Assembly (NCBI GenBank): GCA_013911345.1
Contig: JACETJ010000106.1
Span: forward strand, 1 to 5,594
DNA from: Congregibacter sp.
GTDB taxonomy: Bacteria > Pseudomonadota > Gammaproteobacteria > Pseudomonadales > Halieaceae
Direction of reading: 5' to 3'
DNA length: 5,594 nucleotides
This document shows, piece by piece, positions 1 through 4,979 of this stretch (positions are counted from its first letter, which is position 1; each line of letters starts with the position of its first letter). Under the pieces are notes generated by a model. It made no database searches. It was not told the origin of the DNA and was given only the letters and a program-made list of their open reading frames with translations. The translations under genes and the position numbers were made by a program.

Positions 1-156
1 TTTGATACCTCTGCACAGGCGATCGCGCTTTATGAACTGGAAAAAGTCAGGGATATGCAAGATGAGCGTAATGACGCTGATACGTTCACGCTCGCTCACG
101 CTCGCTTTTTGAGTATCAAGATTGAGGGCTTGCTGGCGTCGCTGAAGAACGCCTGA
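1..156 (+). CDS. C-terminal 51 codons of an unidentified protein (5' truncated by window edge)
   Basis: Frame 1 is open from the first base to a TGA at 154-156. The 51 residues visible are charged and look helical, with an E/K/R/D-rich first half around YELEKVRDMQDERND and a closing amphipathic stretch IKIEGLLASLKNA. I do not recognise the family and no catalytic motif is visible. Support for a real gene comes from uniform protein-like composition on this strand and from a strong hairpin terminator that begins six nucleotides after the stop. The segment contains a perfect 10-bp tandem duplication (86-105) inside the reading frame. It converges on the fasciclin-lipoprotein gene. The start and most of the protein lie outside the window. 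Confidence 0.6.
   Translation, partial: FDTSAQAIALYELEKVRDMQDERNDADTFTLAHARFLSIKIEGLLASLKNA
86..105 (+). repeat. 10-bp perfect tandem duplication inside coding sequence
   Basis: The unit TCACGCTCGC occurs at 86-95 and again immediately at 96-105. Because 10 is not a multiple of three, gain or loss of one copy would shift the frame of the last 17 or so codons of the upstream gene. The frame reads as coherent protein on both sides. Confidence 0.75.
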
Positions 157-161
157 GGAAG

Positions 162-188
162 TGGAGCATCCCGGTTCGGGATGCTCCA
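162..188 (+). terminator. Rho-independent terminator between convergent genes
   Basis: A perfect 11-bp stem, TGGAGCATCCC (162-172) with GGGATGCTCCA (178-188), encloses a 5-nt GGTTC loop. On the plus strand it is followed by the T-rich tail TTCTTTA, so it best serves the gene ending at 156. On the minus strand it lies 11 nt past the fasciclin-gene stop and is followed by CTTCCTC, a weaker tail. It is therefore probably a shared, partly bidirectional terminator for two converging transcripts. Confidence 0.85.
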
Positions 189-199
189 TTCTTTACTGA

Positions 200-1618
200 T
201 TAAGACTCGGCTGGAACCAGTACCGCATCAATAACATGAATGATGCCGTTGGTCGCGATCACGTCCGCGGCAATCACTGCGCTGTCATTGATATAGAGCG
301 TGTCGCCCTGAACAGATATCGAGACGGTACCGCCGCTCAACATCTCCACGTCTGAGCCATTGAGGCTCGTGGCGGTTGTCGCATCCACGGCCTGATCGCC
401 GATCACGTGGTAAGTCAAGATATCGGTAAGGGCTGGGATGTCGGCCAGCAGACTGTTGATGGTCTCTTCCCCGAGTGCAGCGAAGGCGTTGTCAGTGGGT
501 GCGAACACGGTGAAGACCGCTGTCTCGTCGGCCAGTGTGTTCACCAGGCCTGCCGCTTCGAGTGCCGTTACCAGCGTGCTGAACTGCGGATCTGCCAGCG
601 CAATATCGACAATGCTGCCCGTTGGTGCAGCTTCTTCCTCAGATGCGGGCAGCAGTACCGCGTCGATCACATGAATAATGCCGTTGGTTGCTGGGATGTC
701 ACGAATGATGACTTGTGAGTCATTCACGAACAGCTCTCCGTCGCGAATATCGATAGCCACTCCGGCCTCATTGGCCATTGTGACGAACTCACCATACAGG
801 GCAGTTGCGTCGATAGAGTCTGCCGCGGCACCGGCAATAACGTGATAGAGCAGCACATCAGACAGCGCCGTGGGATCCGCCAGCAGGGCGTTAATAGCAT
901 CTTCTCCCAGTACTGCAAAAGCATCGTCGGTGGGTGCAAACACGGTGAAAGTCGCCGTCTCGTCGGCGAGCGTGCCGACCAAATCAGCCGCCTGAAGCGC
1001 CGCCACCAATGTGGTGAGATCCGGGCTTGCGAGTGCGATATCGACGATGCTGCCCTCGGGCTCGCCCACGTTAATCGGCGTCAGTACAGCATCAATGACG
1101 TGGATCACGCCATTCGAGGCTTCGATGTCGGTATCGATGACCATTGATTCGTTTAGATACAGTGAATCACCGCGCACCGTGATCGCCAGCTTCGACTCAT
1201 TGGCCATCAGCTGCGTGCTTCCCGCGAGCGACAAAGCGGTCTCAGAGCCCACCACGCTGTCACTGATGACGTGATACAGCAATATGTCGGTCAGCAAATC
1301 GGTATCAGCTAGAAGCGCATCCAGAGTGCCTTCTGGCAGTGCGGCGAAGGCGTCGTCGGTGGGCGCAAAGACGGTGAATTCGCCGTTCTCGTCAGCAAGT
1401 GTGCTGTCGAGTCCAGCAGCTTCGAGCGCTGTCACCAGTGTCTCAAAGTTGCCGTTTTCCTGCGCGATCTCAACGATTGTGCCCGGCGTGTCGCCGGGCG
1501 ATCCGGCCGAGGGTGTTTCAGGAGTGGCGGCGCTACCGTTGTCGCTGCTGTCGCAGGCAACAAGCGCGGTCAAAGAAAAAGCAAAAAAGAAAGAACGGAA
1601 AAATCCGGTGGTAGTCAT
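200..1618 (-). CDS. Lipoprotein with three tandem fasciclin (FAS1) domains
   Basis: This 472-residue protein starts at ATG 1618. The open frame extends 31 codons further upstream, but the ATG at 1618 has AAGGA seven nt before it and begins directly with a lipoprotein signal peptide. That peptide is a hydrophobic FFRSFFFAFSLTA stretch followed by the lipobox LVAC, with the lipidated cysteine at residue 22. A Ser/Pro/Gly/Thr-rich linker (about 23-46) leads to three FAS1 domains at about 47-181, 190-324 and 335-469. Each has the family's first motif (TVFAPTD, at 82, 225 and 370), the central YH pair (115/116, 258/259, 403/404) and the closing NG(V/I)IHVIDAVL motif. FAS1 domains are known in adhesion and matrix proteins, so a role in surface or envelope adhesion is likely but inferred. 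Residue +2 after the cysteine is Asp, which in enterobacteria favours inner-membrane retention. The gene probably ends at the terminator at 162-188 and lies 208 nt downstream of the FHA gene, so it may have its own promoter. Confidence 0.93.
   Translation of the reverse strand: MTTTGFFRSFFFAFSLTALVACDSSDNGSAATPETPSAGSPGDTPGTIVEIAQENGNFETLVTALEAAGLDSTLADENGEFTVFAPTDDAFAALPEGTLDALLADTDLLTDILLYHVISDSVVGSETALSLAGSTQLMANESKLAITVRGDSLYLNESMVIDTDIEASNGVIHVIDAVLTPINVGEPEGSIVDIALASPDLTTLVAALQAADLVGTLADETATFTVFAPTDDAFAVLGEDAINALLADPTALSDVLLYHVIAGAAADSIDATALYGEFVTMANEAGVAIDIRDGELFVNDSQVIIRDIPATNGIIHVIDAVLLPASEEEAAPTGSIVDIALADPQFSTLVTALEAAGLVNTLADETAVFTVFAPTDNAFAALGEETINSLLADIPALTDILTYHVIGDQAVDATTATSLNGSDVEMLSGGTVSISVQGDTLYINDSAVIAADVIATNGIIHVIDAVLVPAES
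212..1480 (-). repeat. Three tandem FAS1-encoding units
   Basis: The units span about 1480-1076, 1051-647 and 616-212, with offsets of 429 and 435 nt, and correspond to the three FAS1 domains. At protein level the second and third units are the most alike. Both begin GSIVDIAL and share NTLADETA-type and FTVFAPTD segments, while the first has diverged more. DNA similarity is patchy, strongest around the TVFAPTD and HVIDAVL codons, which fits an old internal duplication with domains 2 and 3 splitting later. Confidence 0.8.
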
Positions 1619-1620
1619 AG

Positions 1621-1634
1621 TTGCATCCTTGCAA
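1621..1634 (-). promoter_or_regulatory. Ribosome binding site presented in a small hairpin loop, fasciclin gene
   Basis: Read on the minus strand, the leader is TTGCA-AGGA-TGCAA-CT followed by the ATG at 1618. The arms TTGCA (1634-1630) and TGCAA (1625-1621) are perfectly complementary, and the four-base loop is exactly the AGGA core of the Shine-Dalgarno sequence. Spacing from AGGA to ATG is seven nt, so it decides the start. Whether the five-bp hairpin has a regulatory effect is unknown. It is weak enough to melt easily. Confidence 0.5.
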
Positions 1635-1779
1635 TGAATTGTGATCCTTCGACTTACATAACGCCGCCACGCCCCGAGTGGATCTTCCTTGTCCGGGGCA
1701 AAGCTGGACAAAAACAGGTCAAGCTGCCGGCTGTCAGAGGGCTACGGAGTGAACTAGAGTGCTTGAGATTAGTGAGAGA

Positions 1780-1815
1780 GCAGTATGACTGCGATAGCTG
1801 GCAGGGAGCTTATCG
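1780..1815 (-). other. Pair of small dyads downstream of the FHA gene
   Basis: Just beyond the FHA stop (1827) lie two inverted repeats. One is CGATA-GCT / AGC-TATCG (1792-1799 with 1807-1815), with a single bulged base at 1810 and a 7-nt loop. The other is GCAGT-ATG-ACTGC (1780-1792), a perfect 5-bp dyad, followed on the minus strand by TCTCTC. No run of T residues follows either one, so an intrinsic terminator for the operon is possible but weakly supported. An operator for the fasciclin gene is an alternative. I found no convincing sigma-70 promoter in the rest of the 208-nt gap. Confidence 0.3.
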
Positions 1816-1826
1816 ACGGTGCGTGT

Positions 1827-2471
1827 CTACAGCTCGGTACCTGATACGACCGTCATATCGGTGTCCTGGACGCTAATTTTCAGCTGGGGTCCGTCTCGAT
1901 CGAGCGACAAAGTGTCCCGGTCTCTGAGTCCTCGCTCCTCTATGCGCACGCCATCCAGCCAAGTGCCATTGGCGCTTTGGAGATCGGTGATGTACCAAGC
2001 GCTATTATGGGCCCAAACCACGGCATGACTGCGGCTCACGTGAGGGTTCATGATCACCACATCGCAGCCGGAATCGCGACCAATCACAATCGGCTCGGTG
2101 GATTCCACCATTTGTAACTCCTCACCCTCGCTTTGCCACGAAACAATGATCGCGCTGACGCCTAGTGAGTCGTGTCTTGAGCGAGCGCGATTGAGCAGGC
2201 CCGTGCCATCAAGCGCCTCTTCTTCATCCTCTGGGTCGCGCACAACCCCCTGCATCGTGAACTGGTATCGCCATGCGAGCCATGCGACCAGAGGTGTCGC
2301 GCCGATAGCCGTGTAGATGAAAAGTCGAGTGACCCAGTCTGGAATACCAAACGAGGGAGACAACCCCGCGAGGCCCTGAGCAAGGCCCCAGATGATGACG
2401 ATATAGGCACCCAGCGTTCGCAAAACCTGCCTGCGCACCAATTCAGACAACACGTGACGTACTTTACTCAT
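1827..2471 (-). CDS. Two-helix membrane protein with C-terminal FHA domain
   Basis: This 214-residue protein starts at ATG 2471, preceded by GGGAG with a 7-nt spacer. Residues 1-19 are basic and should lie in the cytoplasm. Two membrane helices follow at about 20-40 and 49-68, joined by a short loop containing FGIPDW. This region (RRQVLRTLGAY, then FGIPDWVTRL, then LAWRYQFT..GV) closely resembles, from memory, the N-terminal membrane module of proteobacterial TolB-like/TPR signalling proteins. An acidic linker (79-88) leads to an FHA domain at about 125-200. It keeps the phosphothreonine-binding signature: G131-R132, S146-R-S-H149 and N168-G169-T170. FHA domains bind phosphothreonine peptides, so a reader or scaffold at the inner face of the membrane is the likely role. 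The gene follows the phosphatase by 35 nt and is probably co-transcribed with it. The partner protein is unknown. Confidence 0.92.
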   Translation of the reverse strand: MSKVRHVLSELVRRQVLRTLGAYIVIIWGLAQGLAGLSPSFGIPDWVTRLFIYTAIGATPLVAWLAWRYQFTMQGVVRDPEDEEEALDGTGLLNRARSRHDSLGVSAIIVSWQSEGEELQMVESTEPIVIGRDSGCDVVIMNPHVSRSHAVVWAHNSAWYITDLQSANGTWLDGVRIEERGLRDRDTLSLDRDGPQLKISVQDTDMTVVSGTEL

Positions 2472-2478
2472 GGGCGAG

Positions 2479-2483
2479 CTCCC
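2479..2483 (-). promoter_or_regulatory. Ribosome binding site of the FHA gene
   Basis: GGAG-type sequence GGGAG on the minus strand, seven nt before the ATG at 2471. It lies within the 35-nt gap after the phosphatase stop, supporting translation from a shared transcript. Confidence 0.6.
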
Positions 2484-2506
2484 GGCGTGCCGAGCGGATC
2501 AGCACG

Positions 2507-3748
2507 TCAATTCCCTGCCGTTGCTGCGCGCTCCGTGCGTTCGTTGGTCGTCAAATCGTCCGTGTCTGACTGAATAGTCGGTTTCCCGAGTGTCTCAATA
2601 TGTGCCCGCACGCGCGGATTTTCCGGAAATTGCTCAGCGAGCGACTCAAAATAGATAAGCATTTCTTGAGACGATTTCGGCAGCTTCTGCGTGTGGGTTC
2701 CGTGGATTGCGCTGGCGGAGCCATTCTCAATGAGCAGGCTGGCCCGATGTCCCCCGTAGTAGGCCGAGATGCCGGTATCGATAATGACGACCTCGCCATC
2801 AAAGCGCGGCGTGATCACATTGAGATCGGGGGTGTGCCCCAACACAACCATCTTCGCGCCAAAATGTTCTAGCACGGCATCCAGCACAGGCCGCTCAACC
2901 GGTTCGCTGTTGCGCGCCAGTCCGCGATACCACAACGGGCTATGACTTGCGGTGCCCAGAGGTTCGCCGTCCACTGGCTCGCCGCGCAGCTCCGCACGGA
3001 TCTGTTCGTTAATGTCGGTCATAGACAGTGGTAACAGGTCAGCACTCAGGCCCCCGTGCAGAAAGAGCACATCATTGATCCGGATGACAGTGTTGTGCTG
3101 GCTGACCCAGTTGGCCATCTCTCCGCCGGGTTGCCACGCCAGCCGATGCTCAACAAAACCCAATGGATGTGTCGCATACCAGTCGGATTTGAATGCCTTG
3201 TCGACAACCGGGAGTGGAGTGGGCGCGGTGTCGTTGGCGGCCTTTTTGTCACGCTGTGACTCCAATGTTTTCACCACATAGGCGTAATAGTTATCGCGTA
3301 TTTTTTTGGACTGTCGGGTCTCGAATGCCTCGTATTCGCCCGGGTGTACGTACCGGAGATCACCCGAGACATTCATGTATTCGTGGTTGCCAATCAGTAG
3401 ATGAAGATATCCGCCTGCTTTCGTTGCCTGTTTTTCGAGCTTTTGCAGGTGCTCGATAATCTTGAGGGTATCGGGGCCTCGATCCGGTATATCCCCCACC
3501 TGGACAACATGGGTTGTGCCCGCGGCCCATTTGCCCCGTTTGTTCACAACCCCTGCTTCCTTCAACACGGTGATGTAGTTTTGATAATCGCCATGGATAT
3601 CGCCGATGGCCACGATGCGGCTGACGCCCTGCCAGTCATCTTCTATCGCCTGCGCGGGACTGAATCCCGAGCAGACCCACAGGGTTGCCAGCATCAGGCT
3701 GTGAGCGACTACCGCGGTAATCGATTTTGGCGCGGCGATTGCGGTCAC
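2507..3748 (-). CDS. Exported Shewanella-like PPP-family metallophosphatase
   Basis: The protein is 413 residues from the GTG at 3748; an ATG two codons upstream (3754) would give 415. GTG is preferred because GGAGG lies seven nt before it but only one nt before the ATG. Numbering from the ATG, a signal peptide covers about 1-36, with a hydrophobic core at 12-30 and an AQA cleavage site, so the enzyme should act in the periplasm. The PPP metallophosphoesterase motifs are in order: GDIHGD (51-56), GDIPDRG (87-93), GNHE (122-125), HGG (233-235) and GHT (306-308), followed by DTG at 327-329. These supply the usual metal ligands and phosphate-binding residues. The sequence GNHEYMNVSGDLRYV is characteristic of Shewanella-like (SLP/Shelph) phosphatases, which include enzymes acting on phosphotyrosine and phosphoserine/threonine. 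The true substrate is unknown. The gene is translationally coupled to the upstream kinase-like gene and precedes the FHA gene. Confidence 0.93.
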   Translation of the reverse strand: MTAIAAPKSITAVVAHSLMLATLWVCSGFSPAQAIEDDWQGVSRIVAIGDIHGDYQNYITVLKEAGVVNKRGKWAAGTTHVVQVGDIPDRGPDTLKIIEHLQKLEKQATKAGGYLHLLIGNHEYMNVSGDLRYVHPGEYEAFETRQSKKIRDNYYAYVVKTLESQRDKKAANDTAPTPLPVVDKAFKSDWYATHPLGFVEHRLAWQPGGEMANWVSQHNTVIRINDVLFLHGGLSADLLPLSMTDINEQIRAELRGEPVDGEPLGTASHSPLWYRGLARNSEPVERPVLDAVLEHFGAKMVVLGHTPDLNVITPRFDGEVVIIDTGISAYYGGHRASLLIENGSASAIHGTHTQKLPKSSQEMLIYFESLAEQFPENPRVRAHIETLGKPTIQSDTDDLTTNERTERAATAGN

Positions 3749-4809
3749 CGACATGCCTCCACGATTTTGCGTTTTAATTTCATGGGATCGTCGATGACCT
3801 CATAAAAATCTTCGAGGTATGAAACCGCGCGCTTTGCAGTGCGCTTGCCCAACGTCTCAGGCTCATTCGCTATGGCAAGCAAGGCCTCGCGCTGATCATG
3901 GAAGCTGCTCAACACCGACTCGAACACATCCTCCTCAACACAGTAGCCGCGATAAAGGCGCTCACGGACCGAGCGCAGTTTAAGTTTGGCGGGCGGAGAG
4001 GCGTAAGGCGCGCTGACAAAGCCGGAGGAGTCAAAGTCATACACCACGGGCAGATAAGTCGCGTCGTCATTTTCCTGAAAGAGTTTGGCATTGTGGCAAC
4101 AGGACCCCTCGCGGCTCCCAATCAGAGAAAAATCAGCATTACCAACAAAGTAGCTGAACATGGCAGCCATGGTAGCTTGCTCGGAATCAAGCCGGTCTTG
4201 ACTGATACGGCTGTCGTCGACTGTCAGCAGGTTTTGGCGATCTGCGAGACGCTTTTTGTGCTCGATAAAAAATGCCGGTTTTTCCCAGAGCGTCTTGCCG
4301 TTCAGGTCTTGGTAGGTCACGTTGACCCAGCGGACCCGGTAGCTGAGGTCAGTCAACATATTCAGCATGCGGTACGCGAGGTATTCTTTGCGCAAGTATC
4401 CTGTATAGCGGTTGCTGTCACGGCATTGCACGACCAGTTTCAATTTATGCTGGTTGGCAAACTCGGTGCCCGATGTCTGCTTCTTTTTTAGGTCCAGCCA
4501 AAGCTGGGCACGACTGCAGGTTTGTTTGTCGAGCCGGAAATTACCGCGAGGACGATAGGCGGTCTCTATGCTCACAGTGCCATCCGGTCCGTCATAGCTT
4601 AATGACCCGGGGGCGTACTCGGCCTCTTTATCACGGCGCTTGTCGATGTCCTTGAACGGGCCCTTTAAAGTAATCGAGAGCGGTTCGTGACTGGAGAAAA
4701 GTGGGTCATGTGGGGTGGCGTCCACTTGGGTGGCTGCCGCGGGCGACTGCACCAACGAGACCCATAGCGCCGCTACACCCAGGTGCCATGCTGGTCTAGT
4801 TAGACTCAT
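3745..4809 (-). CDS. Exported protein of unassigned family with possible CotH/HipA-like kinase core
   Basis: This 354-residue protein starts at ATG 4809, chosen because GGAG lies five nt upstream and a signal peptide follows at once. A GTG at 4827 would add six residues. The signal peptide (1-26) has a hydrophobic core LGVAALWVSLV and an AAA cleavage site. The mature protein opens with a likely beta-rich part (about 40-130, with FSSHEPLSITL and LKLVVQCR), then a helical part from KEYLAYRMLNMLTD (141-154). Within that lie GNAD (223-226), HN (239-240) and VVYDFD (255-260). The order GN-x-D, then N, then a YDFD resembles the catalytic core of CotH/HipA-type protein-kinase-fold proteins. This is a resemblance only, and I cannot confirm a family or activity. 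Cysteines at 98, 129, 237, 238, 290 and 353 could form disulfides in the periplasm. The stop overlaps the phosphatase start, so the two are probably co-translated. Confidence 0.85.
   Translation of the reverse strand: MSLTRPAWHLGVAALWVSLVQSPAAATQVDATPHDPLFSSHEPLSITLKGPFKDIDKRRDKEAEYAPGSLSYDGPDGTVSIETAYRPRGNFRLDKQTCSRAQLWLDLKKKQTSGTEFANQHKLKLVVQCRDSNRYTGYLRKEYLAYRMLNMLTDLSYRVRWVNVTYQDLNGKTLWEKPAFFIEHKKRLADRQNLLTVDDSRISQDRLDSEQATMAAMFSYFVGNADFSLIGSREGSCCHNAKLFQENDDATYLPVVYDFDSSGFVSAPYASPPAKLKLRSVRERLYRGYCVEEDVFESVLSSFHDQREALLAIANEPETLGKRTAKRAVSYLEDFYEVIDDPMKLKRKIVEACR
3756..3760 (-). promoter_or_regulatory. Ribosome binding site that favours a GTG start for the phosphatase
   Basis: GGAGG on the minus strand lies inside the last codons of the upstream gene. 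It is seven nt from GTG (3748-3746) and only one nt from ATG (3754-3752). The GTG shares bases with the upstream TGA as GTGA (3748-3745), the classic stop/start overlap of coupled genes. Confidence 0.7.
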
Positions 4810-4814
4810 GGTGA

Positions 4815-4818
4815 CTCC
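4815..4818 (-). promoter_or_regulatory. Ribosome binding site of the kinase-like gene
   Basis: GGAG on the minus strand, five nt before the ATG at 4809. It supports that ATG over the in-frame GTG at 4827. The GTG, however, has its own purine-rich stretch AGGGGGGA about six nt upstream, so the longer form cannot be excluded. Confidence 0.5.
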
Positions 4819-4852
4819 ATTGCGCACAGCTGTCCCCCCTTACGACCACCGA

Positions 4853-4865
4853 TGCTCTCAGAGCA
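4853..4865. promoter_or_regulatory. Palindrome in divergent intergenic region, candidate operator
   Basis: TGCTCT-C-AGAGCA is a perfect 6-bp inverted repeat with a one-base centre. It lies 43 nt upstream of the kinase-like gene start and about 58 nt before the candidate promoter of the divergent gene. Position and symmetry fit a dimeric regulator site. I know of no matching regulator. Confidence 0.35.
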
Positions 4866-4922
4866 CACATGCCAGTGCAACAGCTCGCGCAAAGAAGCCA
4901 AATCCAATAGCCGCAGCGCGCA

Positions 4923-4951
4923 TTGCCTCGCCCCTTGAGCGGGCATAAGAT
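4923..4951 (+). promoter_or_regulatory. Candidate sigma-70 promoter for the right-edge membrane gene
   Basis: TTGCCT (4923-4928) and TAAGAT (4946-4951) are separated by 17 nt, each matching four of six consensus bases. Transcription would begin near 4958, leaving a leader of about 22 nt before the ATG at 4980. The in-frame ATG at 4950 falls inside the -10 box, which argues against it as the start if this promoter is used. No comparably good promoter is visible on the minus strand for the divergent operon. Confidence 0.4.
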
Positions 4952-4979
4952 GGCGGCTCAGTCTGCGCAAGGTGATCGG

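Noticed and set aside
1655..1660. TATGTA (minus strand) as a -10 box for the fasciclin gene
   Set aside because: It matches the consensus poorly and has no acceptable -35 hexamer 16-18 nt upstream.
1671..1699. GCCCCG ... CGGGGC inverted repeat as a terminator or attenuator
   Set aside because: The stem is only 6 bp around a 17-nt loop and no T-run follows on either strand, so no function can be supported.
1619..1711. 31-codon N-terminal extension of the fasciclin gene
   Set aside because: The extension would put a basic, non-hydrophobic segment in front of a textbook lipoprotein signal peptide. The internal ATG at 1618 has its own ribosome site.
3401..3805. 134-codon plus-strand open frame over the phosphatase 5' end
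   Set aside because: It is antisense to the region encoding the signal peptide and the GDIHGD and GDIPDRG motifs, which are plainly real.
3898..4491. 197-codon plus-strand open frame
   Set aside because: It lies entirely antisense to the kinase-like gene, whose signal peptide, ribosome site and coupling to the phosphatase are convincing. The plus-strand product shows no recognisable domain.
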